From Massilia sp. Leaf139 (GTDB lineage: Bacteria; Pseudomonadota; Gammaproteobacteria; Burkholderiales; Burkholderiaceae_D), in the NCBI RefSeq assembly GCF_001424165.1, contig NZ_LMOJ01000001.1:1236139-1300138 (forward strand): 64,000 nt of DNA, given 5' to 3'. The first letter of the stretch is position 1. Every line of letters starts with the position of its first letter. The position numbers and the translations under genes are program-made. The notes below the pieces were generated by a model that saw only the letters and a list, made by a program, of their open reading frames with translations, ran no database searches and was not told the origin of the DNA. Shown in pieces: positions 1-10,165 of the stretch.

Positions 1-558
<558 letters not shown>

Positions 559-758
559 CATCCCATTTCTCGTGCAGCGTGGCGCATGCGCCGCGGTGGG
601 CGCGCACGCACAGCCACGGGCGCCGTGCGTGCTGTGAAAATGCTATGCTGGTTTCAACCTGCCCCGCAATCACGCCGTCGATTCGGACGCCGTGCACGGC
701 AGGGACGCAGCCTCGACTTCACAACCATGCCGGCGCGCGCAGGCGCCGGCCCCAGTCC

Positions 759-1685
759 ATGCCTACGCTGACCGCCAACGGGATCCGCATCGCTTTCGAC
801 ACCGCCGGGGACGCCAAGTCCACGCCGCTGCTGCTGATCCACGGGCTCGGCATGCAGCTGACCAGCTGGCCCGAGGAGTTCGTCGATGGTCTGGTCGAGC
901 TCGGCTTCTACGTGATCCGCTTCGATCACCGCGACTGCGGCCTGTCCACGAAATTCGACCGCGCGGGCAAGCCGAACCAGGCCTGGAACTGGCTCAAGGC
1001 GCGCCTGAAGCTGCCGATGCGGCCCGCCTACCAGCTCGACGACATGGCTGACGACGCCCTCGGCGTGCTGTCGGCGCTGGGCGTGGCGCGGGCGCACCTG
1101 GTCGGGGTCTCGATGGGCGGCATGGTGGCGCAGATCCTCGCGGCGCGTCATCCGCAGCGTGTGCTGAGCCTCACTTCCATCATGTCGAGCAGCGGCAAGC
1201 GCGGCCTGCCGGGGCCGGCGCCGCAGGTGCGCCAGGCCTTGCTGGCGCGGCCCGCCAATCCGAACGACGTCGACTCGATCATCGAGGCCGCGGTCGCGCT
1301 GCAGCGGACGATCGGCAGCCCGGCCTATCCGACGTCGGAAAAGCAGTTGCGGCGGCGCGCGGCGCGGGCCTTGCGGCGCTGCTATTGTCCGGCCGGGGTG
1401 GCGCGCCAGATGGCGGCAATCGCGGCCGCGCCGGAACGCAGCGAGCTGCTGCGCGCCATCACGGCGCCGACGCTCGTCGTCCACGGCGCCGCCGACCCGC
1501 TGGTGCCGCTGGCCTGCGGCGAGGACACGGCGGCCCAGGTGCCGGGCGCGCGCCTTGAGGTCATCCAGGGCATGGGGCACGACTTGCCGGCCCAGTTAAC
1601 CGAGCGGATGCTTGCCTTGATCGACGCCAACGCGCGCGGTAAGATGGCCGCCAGCTCAACACCGCGCCTCTTCGTCAGGCAATGA
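759..1685 (+). CDS. Alpha/beta-fold hydrolase
   Basis: Probable serine esterase or related hydrolase of 308 residues; substrate unknown. Visible are the oxyanion segment L-I-H-G-L-G, the strand F-D-H-R-D-C-G-L-S, the nucleophile elbow G-V-S-M-G-G, the acid strand H-G-A-A-D-P-L-V-P and the late histidine in Q-G-M-G-H-D-L. This is the order of the Ser-Asp-His triad. The ATG at 759 was chosen because the hydrolase fold begins right after it (T-L-T-A-N-G-I-R-I-A-F); the frame stays open far upstream and overlaps tadA, and the ribosome site is weak. It precedes ldcA by 7 bases, so the two may be cotranscribed. Confidence 0.8.
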   Translation: MPTLTANGIRIAFDTAGDAKSTPLLLIHGLGMQLTSWPEEFVDGLVELGFYVIRFDHRDCGLSTKFDRAGKPNQAWNWLKARLKLPMRPAYQLDDMADDALGVLSALGVARAHLVGVSMGGMVAQILAARHPQRVLSLTSIMSSSGKRGLPGPAPQVRQALLARPANPNDVDSIIEAAVALQRTIGSPAYPTSEKQLRRRAARALRRCYCPAGVARQMAAIAAAPERSELLRAITAPTLVVHGAADPLVPLACGEDTAAQVPGARLEVIQGMGHDLPAQLTERMLALIDANARGKMAASSTPRLFVRQ

Positions 1686-1692
1686 CCATTTA

Positions 1693-2655
1693 GTGAACTC
1701 CGTAGTGACCAATCCTCGACTCGGCGTCGCTATTGTCGCGCCCGCCGGCCATGTGGCCGACCCTTGCGCCGTTGACCGCGGCATCGCCTATTTGCAGGCG
1801 CGCGGCTGCCGCGTCCACAACTATTACGACCACCAGGCGATTTATCAGCGCTTCGGCGGCACCGATGCCGCGCGCCTGGCCGCGCTGTACGCGGCGGCCG
1901 AAAACCCGGAGGTCGACCTCGTGATGGCCGTGCGCGGCGGCTACGGTCTGACGCGCCTGCTGCCCGACATCGATTTCGCGCGCCTGGCCGCCGGCGGCAA
2001 GCTGTTCGTCGGCTACTCCGACATCACCGCGCTGCAGATGGGTCTGTATGCGAAAACGGGCGCGCTCAGCTATGCCGGGCCCTTCGTCGCCAACGACTTC
2101 GGCGCGCTCGATCCCGTCGCCTTCACCCTCGACGATTTCTGGGCCTGCCTGGCCGGGCCCACGCACACCATTGTCGAGACCTGCGCCGGCAATCCGCGCG
2201 TGGAAGCGGCCGGCACGATCTGGGGCGGCAACCTGGCAATGCTGGGCTCGTTGATCGGCACCGAATGGTTCCCGCGCATCGAGGGCGGCATCCTGTTCGT
2301 CGAGGACATCGCCGAGCACCCGTACCGGATCGAGCGCCTGCTGCTGCAGCTGATGCAGACGGGCGTGCTGGCGCGCCAGCAGGCGCTCGTGCTCGGCGAT
2401 TTTTCGGACTACCGCCTCGGCGCGCTCGACAATGGCTATGATTTCGACGCCATGCTGGACTACCTTCGCGCGACGCTGCCGATTCCGATCGTCAGCGGCC
2501 TGTCCTTCGGCCACATCCCGCGCCGGGTAACGATTCCGTTTGGCGCAAAAGCGACACTGGCGTCGAATGGCGACGGTTTCCGGCTCACTCTGAGCGATTA
2601 CCCGACGCGTACCGGTTTTGCCGCCACATCCGACCCGGTCAGTCGCCCGAAGTGA
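1693..2655 (+). CDS. ldcA: LD-carboxypeptidase (peptidase S66)
   Basis: Cleaves the terminal D-Ala from murein tetrapeptides (L,D-bond) in cytoplasmic peptidoglycan recycling. The 320-residue protein has the family motifs A-V-R-G-G-Y-G (79-85), V-G-Y-S109-D with the likely nucleophile Ser109, L-F-V-E204-D, and G-H274 near the C-terminus. This gives the Ser-Glu-His order of S66 enzymes. It begins with GTG at 1693; the Shine-Dalgarno sequence is poor, which suits readthrough from the upstream hydrolase gene. The last 20 residues are low in structure. Confidence 0.92.
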   Translation: MNSVVTNPRLGVAIVAPAGHVADPCAVDRGIAYLQARGCRVHNYYDHQAIYQRFGGTDAARLAALYAAAENPEVDLVMAVRGGYGLTRLLPDIDFARLAAGGKLFVGYSDITALQMGLYAKTGALSYAGPFVANDFGALDPVAFTLDDFWACLAGPTHTIVETCAGNPRVEAAGTIWGGNLAMLGSLIGTEWFPRIEGGILFVEDIAEHPYRIERLLLQLMQTGVLARQQALVLGDFSDYRLGALDNGYDFDAMLDYLRATLPIPIVSGLSFGHIPRRVTIPFGAKATLASNGDGFRLTLSDYPTRTGFAATSDPVSRPK

Positions 2656-2748
2656 TAAAATGCCCGGTTAATTGGTGTACTTCGCGGCGTACCTCGCGGC
2701 GCACCTCGCGCCGTGTCTGGCGCATTCTTCGCTTATAAGGTTTTATCA

Positions 2749-4350
2749 GTGCTCTCCACAGCTAACATCACAATGCAGTTCGGCGCCAAGCCGCTCTTCG
2801 AGAACATCTCCGTCAAGTTTGGCGAAGGGAACCGTTACGGCCTGATCGGCGCGAACGGCTGCGGCAAGTCGACGTTCATGAAGATCCTCGGCGGCGACCT
2901 CGATCCCTCGGCCGGCAATGTCAGCCTCGACCCGGGCGAGCGCCTCGGCAAACTGCGCCAGGATCAGTTCGCCTACGAAGACGTGCGCGTGCTTGACGTG
3001 GTCATGATGGGCCACACAGAGCTGTGGGACGCCATCGCCCAGCGCGACGCCATTTACGCCAATCCGGAAGCGACCGACGACGACTACATGCGCGCCGCCG
3101 AGCTCGAGGGCAAGGTTGCCGAATACGACGGCTACTCGGCCGAAGCGCGCGCCGGCGAGCTGCTGCTCGGCCTGGAAATCGCCAGCGAGCTGCACCATGG
3201 CCCGATGAGCGCCGTGGCGCCTGGCTGGAAGCTGCGCGTGCTGCTGGCCCAGGCCCTGTTCTCGAATCCGGACATCCTGCTGCTCGACGAGCCGACCAAC
3301 AACCTGGACATCAACACGATCCGCTGGCTGGAAGACGTTTTAAACCAGCGTAACTCGACGATGATCATCATCTCGCACGATCGCCACTTCCTGAACCAGG
3401 TCTGCACCCACATCGCCGACATGGACTACGGCACCCTGAAGGTCTATCCGGGTTCGTACGACGACTACATGCTGGCCTCGACCCAGGCCCGTAATCAGCA
3501 GCTGGCGAACAATGCCAAGGCCAAGGAAAAGGTCGCCGAACTGCAGGACTTCGTGCGCCGCTTCTCGGCCAACAAGTCGAAGGCACGCCAGGCGACTTCG
3601 CGCGCCAAGATGATCGACAAGATCAAGATCGAGGAATTCAAGCCATCCTCGCGCGCCTATCCCTTCGTGCGTTTCGAAGGCGAGAAGAAGCTGCACCGTC
3701 TCGCAGTGGAGACCGAGGGCCTCACCAAAGCCTACGACCGCACCCTGTTCAAGAATTTCTCGATCATGGTCGAGGCGGGCGAGCGCATTGCGATCATCGG
3801 CGCCAACGGTGCGGGTAAGACCACGCTGCTGCGCTGCATCGGCGGCAAGGACATCACCGGTCTCGACGCCGACCACGGCCGCGTGAAGTGGGCCGAGAAT
3901 GCCAACGTCGGCTACATGCCGCAGGATCCGACTGAAGAATTCCCGAAGGACGATGTCCTGACCGACTGGATGGGCCGCTGGACGAAAGAGGGCGACGACG
4001 ACCTCGCGGTGCGCTCGATCCTTGGCCGCCTGCTGTTCAGTGGCGACGAAGTCAAGAAGTCGGTGAAGGTGCTGTCCGGCGGCGAAAAGGGCCGCATGAT
4101 GTACGGTAAGCTGATGCTGGGCCGTCACAACGTGATGCTGCTCGACGAGCCGACCAACCACATGGACATGGAATCGATCGAATCGCTGAACATCGCGCTC
4201 GACAAATACGAAGGCACGCTGATCTTCGTCTCGCACGACCGCGAATTCGTCTCCTCGCTCGCCACGCGCGTGCTGGAAGTGAAGGAAAACGAAGTCGTCG
4301 ACTTCCGCGGCACGTACGAAGAGTACCTGACGAGCCAGGGCATCGCCTAA
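2749..4350 (+). CDS. ybiT: ABC-F family ATPase, YbiT type
   Basis: Soluble ABC-F protein expected to act on the ribosomal E site, not in transport. It has two ABC domains: Walker [10 protein letters not shown] and G-A-N-G-A-G-K-T-T, Walker [10 protein letters not shown] and M-L-L-D-E-P-T-N-H, and signatures V-A-P-G-W-K and L-S-G-G-E-K-G. The interdomain linker is rich in Lys/Arg (about residues 240-300). Length (533) and sequence follow E. coli YbiT closely. The GTG at 2749 is preferred because it gives [12 protein letters not shown], matching the family N-terminus, with AAGG eight bases upstream; an in-frame ATG at 2713 would add 12 atypical residues. Confidence 0.93.
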   Translation: MLSTANITMQFGAKPLFENISVKFGEGNRYGLIGANGCGKSTFMKILGGDLDPSAGNVSLDPGERLGKLRQDQFAYEDVRVLDVVMMGHTELWDAIAQRDAIYANPEATDDDYMRAAELEGKVAEYDGYSAEARAGELLLGLEIASELHHGPMSAVAPGWKLRVLLAQALFSNPDILLLDEPTNNLDINTIRWLEDVLNQRNSTMIIISHDRHFLNQVCTHIADMDYGTLKVYPGSYDDYMLASTQARNQQLANNAKAKEKVAELQDFVRRFSANKSKARQATSRAKMIDKIKIEEFKPSSRAYPFVRFEGEKKLHRLAVETEGLTKAYDRTLFKNFSIMVEAGERIAIIGANGAGKTTLLRCIGGKDITGLDADHGRVKWAENANVGYMPQDPTEEFPKDDVLTDWMGRWTKEGDDDLAVRSILGRLLFSGDEVKKSVKVLSGGEKGRMMYGKLMLGRHNVMLLDEPTNHMDMESIESLNIALDKYEGTLIFVSHDREFVSSLATRVLEVKENEVVDFRGTYEEYLTSQGIA

Positions 4351-4362
4351 GTTTGCGGTAGC

Positions 4363-4399
4363 TGTAGGGTGGACGGCTTCGCCGTCCACGCGTTCAACC
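4363..4399 (+). repeat. REP-like palindromic element, copy 1
   Basis: Between ybiT and nadA lies GTAGGGTGGACGGC, a short loop, and GCCGTCCACGCGTTCAACC. The arms GGACGGC/GCCGTCC form a perfect hairpin. The same head (GTAGGGTGG) and tail (CCACGCGTT) recur at 29398, 48469, 54304 and 54381, and the tail alone at 6517, so this is a dispersed family and not a local terminator only. Confidence 0.7.
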
Positions 4400-4449
4400 G
4401 GCTGCGGCACATCCGCGCCGGCATTCCATCAATGTGAGACCAACATCGC

Positions 4450-5583
4450 ATGAACATCCAGCCCATCCAAACCTACGAATACGACCACCCGCAAGGCGGC
4501 AACGCCTGCACGGCGCAAGCCTGGGCGCGCATTCCCGCGACGCCATCGCCTGAAGAAAAAGCCGAACTGAAGGAACGCATCAAGCGCCTCCTGAAGGAAA
4601 AAGAAGCAGTCCTGGTCGCCCACTATTACGTCGACCCCGACCTGCAGGATCTGGCCGAGGAAACCGGCGGCTGCGTCTCCGACTCTCTCGAAATGGCGCG
4701 CTTCGGCCGCGACCACCCGGCCAAGACCCTGGTCGTCGCCGGCGTGCGCTTCATGGGCGAGACCGCGAAGATCCTCAGCCCCGAAAAGACCATCCTGATG
4801 CCCGACCTGGAGGCGACCTGCTCGCTCGACCTGGGCTGTCCGGCCGATGAATTCGCCGCCTTCTGCGACCAGCATCCGGATCGCACCGTCGTCGTCTATG
4901 CCAACACCAGCGCCGCCGTGAAGGCGCGCGCGGACTGGATGGTGACCTCCTCGATCGGCCTCGACATCGTCAAGCACCTGCACGCGCAGGGCAAGAAGAT
5001 CCTGTGGGCGCCGGATCGCCACCTCGGTTCCTACATCCAGAAGCAGACCGGCGCCGACATGCTGCTGTGGCAGGGCTCCTGCATCGTCCACGACGAATTC
5101 AAGGGCATCGAACTCGACCTGCTGAAGGCCGAATACCCGGATGCGAAAGTGCTGGTGCACCCCGAGTCGCCCGCCAATGTCGTAGCCCAGGCCGACGTGG
5201 TCGGCTCGACCACGCAGCTGATCAACGCCGCCGTGACGCTGCCCGCGACCCACTTCATCGTCGCCACCGACAACGGCATCCTGCACAAGATGCGCGCCGC
5301 CGCGCCCGGCAAGCACTTCATCGAAGCGCCGACGGCCGGCAATAGCGCCACCTGCAAGAGCTGCGCCCATTGCCCGTGGATGGCGATGAACGGCCTGAAA
5401 AACCTGGCCGAGGTGCTCGAGTCCGGCGCCAACGAAGTCTTCGTCGACCCGGCCATCGGCCGCGAAGCCGTGCGCGCGATCGACCGCATGCTCGATTTCG
5501 CCGCCGCCAAGAAGGCGCAGGCGCTGCCGACCGGCGCGCTGGAACAGAACACCAAGCTCTTTTCGAATGTGGGGCCGGCATGA
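4450..5583 (+). CDS. nadA: Quinolinate synthase A
   Basis: Condenses iminoaspartate (from NadB) with dihydroxyacetone phosphate to quinolinate in de novo NAD synthesis; a [4Fe-4S] enzyme in the cytoplasm. The 377-residue protein has the three-Cys cluster set: C75 in E-T-G-G-C-V-S-D, a Cys in A-T-C-S-L-D-L-G-C, and the [10 protein letters not shown] cluster near residue 300. A-H-Y-Y-V-D-P and A-P-D-R-H-L-G are family motifs. The stop overlaps the nadC start by four bases (ATGA), so translation of the two is coupled. nadB lies 4.6 kb away on the other strand. Confidence 0.97.
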   Translation: MNIQPIQTYEYDHPQGGNACTAQAWARIPATPSPEEKAELKERIKRLLKEKEAVLVAHYYVDPDLQDLAEETGGCVSDSLEMARFGRDHPAKTLVVAGVRFMGETAKILSPEKTILMPDLEATCSLDLGCPADEFAAFCDQHPDRTVVVYANTSAAVKARADWMVTSSIGLDIVKHLHAQGKKILWAPDRHLGSYIQKQTGADMLLWQGSCIVHDEFKGIELDLLKAEYPDAKVLVHPESPANVVAQADVVGSTTQLINAAVTLPATHFIVATDNGILHKMRAAAPGKHFIEAPTAGNSATCKSCAHCPWMAMNGLKNLAEVLESGANEVFVDPAIGREAVRAIDRMLDFAAAKKAQALPTGALEQNTKLFSNVGPA

Positions 5584-6449
5584 CGACTACCTTGCGCAAC
5601 CCGCACGACGCCTTCGACGAGAAGCTGCAGGCCGCCTTTGAACAGAACATCCTGGCCGCGCTGCTCGAAGACGTCGGCAGCGGCGACCTGACCGGCATGC
5701 TGGTGCCCGAAGAGCCGCGCGCCCAGGCCCGCGTCATTGTGCGCGAAGCGGCCGTGCTGTGCGGCGCGCCCTGGTTCGAAGGCGTGATGCTGGCCGTCGA
5801 CCTGGGCATCGAGATCGATTGGCAGTATGCTGAAGGCGACCTGATGGCGAAGGACAGCGTGGTCTGCACGATCACCGGTTCGCCCCGTTCGCTGCTCACG
5901 GCTGAACGCGCGGCGCTGAACTTCATGCAGCTATTGTCCGGCGTGGCGACCGCCACCCGCAAGTATGTCGAACTCATCGCCGGCACGAATGCCGCCATCC
6001 TCGACACCCGCAAGACCTTGCCCGGCCTGCGCCAGGCGCAGAAGTACGCGGTGCGCGTCGGCGGCGGCAAGAACCAGCGCATGGCCCTCTACGACGGCAT
6101 CCTGATCAAGGAAAACCACATCGCCGCGGCCGGCGGCGTGACGGCCGCGCTGGACAAGGCCGCGGCCCTGAACGCGGGCGTGACGGTGCAGATCGAAGTC
6201 GAGACCATCGCCCAGCTGGAAGAAGCGCTGGCGGCCGGTGTCAAGTCGGTGCTGCTCGATAACTTCGACCTGGCCATGATGCGCGAGGCGGTGCGCGTGA
6301 ACGGCGGCCGCGCGCTGCTGGAAGCCTCGGGCGGAATCAACATGGAGACCGTGCGCGCGATCGCCGAGACGGGCGTCGACCGCATCTCGATCGGCAGCCT
6401 GACCAAGGACGTGCGCGCGACGGACTATTCGTTGCGGATCGTCGGCTGA
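5580..6449 (+). CDS. nadC: Nicotinate-nucleotide pyrophosphorylase (carboxylating)
   Basis: Converts quinolinate and PRPP to nicotinate mononucleotide with loss of CO2, the step after NadA. The 289-residue protein shows the type II phosphoribosyltransferase pattern: E-D-V-G-S-G-D-L-T near the N-terminus, [28 protein letters not shown] near the middle, V-E-V/E-T strands, and S-G-G-I-N, I-S-I-G-S-L-T near the C-terminus. The start overlaps the nadA stop, and the operon ends at the long palindrome at 6478. Confidence 0.97.
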   Translation: MTTTLRNPHDAFDEKLQAAFEQNILAALLEDVGSGDLTGMLVPEEPRAQARVIVREAAVLCGAPWFEGVMLAVDLGIEIDWQYAEGDLMAKDSVVCTITGSPRSLLTAERAALNFMQLLSGVATATRKYVELIAGTNAAILDTRKTLPGLRQAQKYAVRVGGGKNQRMALYDGILIKENHIAAAGGVTAALDKAAALNAGVTVQIEVETIAQLEEALAAGVKSVLLDNFDLAMMREAVRVNGGRALLEASGGINMETVRAIAETGVDRISIGSLTKDVRATDYSLRIVG

Positions 6450-6477
6450 GCTTCATCGGCCCGCGATATCGGCACCG

Positions 6478-6524
6478 ACGCGTGGACGGGAATCAGTCCA
6501 CTGGACTGATTCCCGTCCACGCGT
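6478..6524. terminator. Perfect 23-bp inverted repeat between convergent genes
   Basis: Arms 6478-6500 and 6502-6524 are exact reverse complements with one base between them; the arms begin and end with ACGCGTGGACGGG. There is no run of T on either side, so it may act as a symmetric hairpin terminator between nadC (+) and the hydrolase (-), or be a REP-family derivative, since its right tail reads GTCCACGCGTTCC. Confidence 0.6.
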
Positions 6525-6537
6525 TCCTTGCGAAACC

Positions 6538-7602
6538 TTAAACCCCGCTCTCGCTGGCCATTGCCAGCGCTTCCGCGCGCGCACTGCGCATGCCGACCGG
6601 CTCGCCCACCTGGGCCGCGATCGCGTCGATCGCGCGCACGATCTGGTGCGGATGCGCGTAGTGCACCATGTGCCCCACGCCCGGCTGCAGGTGCAGCTCG
6701 CTGCTGTGGCCGGCCGACTGCAGTTCCTCGTGCAGGCGCTCGGAATTGGGCGCCGGCTTGACGATCCTGTCCTGCGTCCCCGTGATGATCTGTACCGGCA
6801 CGCGCAAGGTGTCGAGGCGCTTGGAGAGCGACATCGCCGCCGGGATCATCAGCGCCGCCTCGGCGCCGCTGGCGCGCAGCTGGCCCGGGCGCAGCGCCAT
6901 CCAGGGCGACAGCTGGCGGAAGCGCTCCGCGACGTTCAGCGGCGCGAACACCCGCTTCGCTAACAGAGGCCACAGCAGGCGCGAGACCAGCGGCGACACC
7001 GTATAGCGCATGATGTCGCCGATGACGGGAATCGCCGGCTGCGCGACCACCGCGACATCGAGGCGCGGGGTAGGGTAGTAGTAGCCCGACAGCAGCACCA
7101 GGCCGCGCACGAAGTCCGGCACCTGCAGGCCCATCGCGAGGGCCACCATCGTCCCCCAGGAATGGCCCATGACGATGCAGGAATCGACGCCGATCTCCTG
7201 CAGCGCGCGGTGCAGCAGGCGCGCCTGGGCGTCGGGCGTCCAGACCGTCGTGCGCGGGCGCGCGCTGTAGCCGTAGCCGGGACGGTCGAAGACGATCACG
7301 CGGTAGCGTTCGCTCAACTCCTCGACCAGGCCGCTGTACTCGAAGTCGTTGGCGAAGGTGCCGTTCCCGTGCAGGAGCACCAGGGTCGGGCCCTCGCCGC
7401 GCTCCAGGTAGTGCAGGCGCACGCCGTCGGCCTCGACGAATTTGCCGCGCGGCGGATTCTCGCGCTCGGCCTGGGCGGTCTTGCTGCGCACGAGCAGGTA
7501 GGAAGCGGCAAGGGCCAGCGCGCCGAGAGCGAGGCCGCTGCGCAGGCCGCCGCGTCGGCGGTCGTGCATTTCATCGGAACGGCTATCGTACGATCTACTC
7601 AA
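6538..7602 (-). CDS. Membrane-anchored alpha/beta hydrolase
   Basis: Epoxide-hydrolase/haloperoxidase-like alpha/beta hydrolase with an N-terminal membrane anchor (about residues 18-36, Gly/Leu/Ala-rich). Motifs: L-L-H-G-N-G-T-F (oxyanion), F-D-R-P-G-Y-G-Y-S, nucleophile elbow M-G-H-S-W-G-T, acid strand T-G-T-Q-D-R-I-V, and catalytic His in G-V-G-H-M-V-H. A TTG at 7602 is proposed as start because it overlaps the sirtuin stop (TTGA) and has GGGGAG five bases upstream; the first ATG (7569) lacks a ribosome site and would give 343 residues. It is probably cotranscribed with the sirtuin gene. Substrate unknown. Confidence 0.75.
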   Translation of the reverse strand: MSRSYDSRSDEMHDRRRGGLRSGLALGALALAASYLLVRSKTAQAERENPPRGKFVEADGVRLHYLERGEGPTLVLLHGNGTFANDFEYSGLVEELSERYRVIVFDRPGYGYSARPRTTVWTPDAQARLLHRALQEIGVDSCIVMGHSWGTMVALAMGLQVPDFVRGLVLLSGYYYPTPRLDVAVVAQPAIPVIGDIMRYTVSPLVSRLLWPLLAKRVFAPLNVAERFRQLSPWMALRPGQLRASGAEAALMIPAAMSLSKRLDTLRVPVQIITGTQDRIVKPAPNSERLHEELQSAGHSSELHLQPGVGHMVHYAHPHQIVRAIDAIAAQVGEPVGMRSARAEALAMASESGV

Positions 7603-8516
7603 AATACTCCCCTTTCGTTGATCAAATCGATGAGCGCCGGAGCGGCGTGCGCATCGAGCAGGCGCGCGACCCGCGGCAGCAGCGTTTCGGCCGACTGCGC
7701 GATCTTCAGCGCGATCATGTCGTCGGCCCGGGTGCGGCCGAGGTTGAGTGCGGCGATCGGCTTGCCGCTCGCGTGGGCGAGACGGCAGAAGCGAAAGCCC
7801 GAATACACCATCAGCGAGGAGCCGATCACCAGCAGGGCGTCGGCCGCCTCCATTTGCGCGAGGGCGCTGGCCGTGCGTGCGGCCGGTACGTTGTCGCCGA
7901 AGAAGACGACGTCCGGCATCAGGGTGCCGCCACAGCGGCTGCATACCGGCAGCGTGAAGTCGTCGAGGAATTCCGGCTCGACCTGGGCGTCGCCGTCGGG
8001 CAGCGGCTGGGCCGCGGCCTGGGCCACCTGCGGATTGGCGTCCACCAGCTGCTCCTGCACCAAGGCGCGCGCCACACGGGTGCCGCAGCCGAGGCAGAGC
8101 ACCGAATGGATATTGCCGTGCAATTCGAGCACAGCATGGCTGCCCGCCTGCTGGTGCAGGCCGTCGACGTTCTGGGTGAGCACGGAGCCGAGCCGGCCCG
8201 CACTCTCGAGGGCGGCGAGGGCCAAGTGTCCGGCGTTCGGGCGCGCCTGGGCCAGCACGGGCCAGCCGATCATGCTGCGCGCCCAGTAGCGCCGCTGCAC
8301 GGCGGGCGAGCGCCGGAATTCCGGCCCCTGGATCGGCAGCCTGCCGCGGCGCACGCCTTCGCGGTCGCGGTAGTCGGGAATGCCCGAGGCGGTGGACAGG
8401 CCGGCGCCGGTCAGCACGAGCGTCTTCGGGTGGCGCACGAGGAATTCCGCCAGCGTGTCCGCCAGTTCGTCTATACCTTCGGCGGCACCGTCGCGCAGGT
8501 CGAGTCCTTCAGCCAT
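7599..8516 (-). CDS. Sir2-family NAD-dependent protein deacylase
   Basis: Removes acyl groups from lysine using NAD and releases nicotinamide. The 305-residue sirtuin has G-A-G-L-S-T-A-S-G-I-P-D-Y-R-D (NAD binding), L-T-Q-N-V-D-G-L-H with the catalytic His in L-E-L-H-G, a zinc site of two Cys pairs (C-L-G-C and C-S-R-C), and I-G-S-S-L-M-V. It is longer than the usual 240-280 residues because of an N-terminal extension and an insert between the Cys pairs. It lies among NAD biosynthesis genes, and a nicotinamidase that would recycle its product is at 27.4 kb. Confidence 0.92.
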   Translation of the reverse strand: MAEGLDLRDGAAEGIDELADTLAEFLVRHPKTLVLTGAGLSTASGIPDYRDREGVRRGRLPIQGPEFRRSPAVQRRYWARSMIGWPVLAQARPNAGHLALAALESAGRLGSVLTQNVDGLHQQAGSHAVLELHGNIHSVLCLGCGTRVARALVQEQLVDANPQVAQAAAQPLPDGDAQVEPEFLDDFTLPVCSRCGGTLMPDVVFFGDNVPAARTASALAQMEAADALLVIGSSLMVYSGFRFCRLAHASGKPIAALNLGRTRADDMIALKIAQSAETLLPRVARLLDAHAAPALIDLINERGVF

Positions 8517-8661
8517 CGTGATGCATCCTCCCAGTTCTGTCGGGATCGTAGCACTCTTGCGGGTTCAGCCGACACACGATTCCGGGTGTTCATCCCACGA
8601 TGGTTGCCGCGCCCTCGTTCCCCATCTAGCCTAAGCGCTCCGACACTTTCAAGGAGACTCC

Positions 8662-9198
8662 ATGCGCTACCTGCTGCTTGTTTTGCTGAGCGCGCTGCTC
8701 GATGCGCTGATCGCGACCGCCATCCCGGCCCAGGCGGCCGAGTCGCCGGCCCACGTCGGCCGCCACACGTCGACGCCCGAGGATCAGCGCGACATCCGGC
8801 AGGTCGTGGCCGACTTCCAGGCGGCGCTCAAGGCGAAAGACATCCACAAGCTCGCTTCGCTGATGCTGCACAGCGACATCGAGTGGGTGTCGCCGCCCTC
8901 GCCGGAGAACCTCAAGAAAATCCGCGAAAGCTACGATCCGAACGCGAACGGCCTGCGCGCCGGGGGCTTTCGCGACTTCGTGCGCTTCATCCGCGAGAGC
9001 AAGGTACCGGTCGAGGAACGCTTCTACAACCTGAAGATCACCCAGGACAAGCACGTGGCCTGGGTGATGTTCGACTACGAGTTCGTCGAGGACGGCAAGG
9101 TCTGGAACCACGGCATCGAGAGCTGGCAGATGCTCAAGAATATCGACGGCAAGTGGAAGATCGCGAACGTCTGGTGGTCGACGAATATGCTGCAATGA
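8662..9198 (+). CDS. Secreted SnoaL/DUF4440-like protein
   Basis: A signal peptide (residues 1-26, ending P-A-Q-A-A) is followed by a cystatin-like alpha+beta barrel of the SnoaL/NTF2 superfamily: an initial helix with D-F-Q-A-A-L-K-A-K-D and late strands W-V-M-F-D-Y-E-F, S-W-Q-M-L-K-N and W-K-I-A-N-V-W-W-S. Such proteins are ligand-binding or minor enzymes; no catalytic set can be named. AAGGAG lies seven bases before the ATG. It is likely periplasmic. No operon partner: the downstream gene is convergent. Confidence 0.75.
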   Translation: MRYLLLVLLSALLDALIATAIPAQAAESPAHVGRHTSTPEDQRDIRQVVADFQAALKAKDIHKLASLMLHSDIEWVSPPSPENLKKIRESYDPNANGLRAGGFRDFVRFIRESKVPVEERFYNLKITQDKHVAWVMFDYEFVEDGKVWNHGIESWQMLKNIDGKWKIANVWWSTNMLQ

Positions 9199-9213
9199 GT
9201 GATGGAACGCGTT

Positions 9214-10110
9214 TCAGCGCGCCGACACCGCGATGCCGCCGACGATCAGCCCGAAGGCGAGCGCATGGTAGAGGTGCGGCGCCTCGCCGAGAAAGGCCGA
9301 GGACAGCAGCGCCGTGAACAGCGGCGTCAGGTTGATGAAGAAGGAGCCCAGCGTCGGCCCGGCTTTTTGCAGGCCCGCGCCCCAGCAGCGCATGGCGAGG
9401 ATGGCCGGGCCGATGGCCACGTACAGCAGGGCGGCGGCCAGCGGCCAGCTCCAGGCGACCTGCACATCCTTCACGGCCCACTCCATGCTCGAGAGCGCCG
9501 CGCACCAGAGCACGCCGTAGCCGACCTGGGCCAGCAGGAAGGCGGCCCAATCGGCGCGCAGGCTCGCCACGTCGCGCTGCTGCATCAGCATCCAGCTGTA
9601 GAACGACCAGGCGATGGTCGCCAGGATCATGTACAGGTCGCCCGCCACCAGGCGCAGCGCGGCCAGCTGCTCGATGTCGCCGCGGCAGAGGACGACCAGC
9701 ACGCCCGCGATCGAGAGCAGCGCGCCGGCGATCTGCTTCTTCTTGACCGGCGCCTTGTAGAACAGCTTCCCGACCAGCAGCATCCACACCGGCAGGCCCG
9801 AGGCCACCAGGGTGACGTTGATCGGCGTCGAGCTCTGCAGCGCCAGGTACTGCAGCGAGTTGTAGAGGCCGATGCCGAGCAGGCCCAGCATGCTGTAGCG
9901 GCGCCAGTTGACGAGCACGCCGCTGCCGGGCGCGAACAGGGCGCGCCCGAGCGGCAGCAGCACGAGCAGCGCGATCGTCCAGCGCAGCAGGTTCAGCGTC
10001 ATCGGGGGCACGGCATCGCGCACCATGCGCCCGACGATGGCGTTGCCGGCCCAGAGCAGGGGCGGCACCGTCAGCAGCAGGGCGGTGGAGAGGGTCAGCT
10101 TGCGGTTCAT
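9214..10110 (-). CDS. EamA/DMT-family exporter
   Basis: Ten-helix drug/metabolite transporter of 298 residues made of two EamA repeats in the inner membrane. The first helix holds P-P-L-L-W-A-G-N-A-I-V-G-R, typical of YdcZ/RhtA-like permeases, and each repeat ends in a Gly-rich helix (A-G-A-L-L-S-I-A-G-V-L and A-L-A-F-G-L-I-V-G-G). Substrate cannot be read from sequence; amino acids or small metabolites are usual. The gene ends 16 bases from the convergent SnoaL-like gene. Confidence 0.88.
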   Translation of the reverse strand: MNRKLTLSTALLLTVPPLLWAGNAIVGRMVRDAVPPMTLNLLRWTIALLVLLPLGRALFAPGSGVLVNWRRYSMLGLLGIGLYNSLQYLALQSSTPINVTLVASGLPVWMLLVGKLFYKAPVKKKQIAGALLSIAGVLVVLCRGDIEQLAALRLVAGDLYMILATIAWSFYSWMLMQQRDVASLRADWAAFLLAQVGYGVLWCAALSSMEWAVKDVQVAWSWPLAAALLYVAIGPAILAMRCWGAGLQKAGPTLGSFFINLTPLFTALLSSAFLGEAPHLYHALAFGLIVGGIAVSAR

Positions 10111-10165
10111 GGAAGCGGAAGAACGCCCGCCGCAAACGGGCGGGTTTTCACCAGCATAGCGGAGA

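Noticed and set aside
6478-6524. Palindrome as a phage attachment site
   Set aside because: No matching second copy and no mobile genes around; better explained as terminator/REP derivative.
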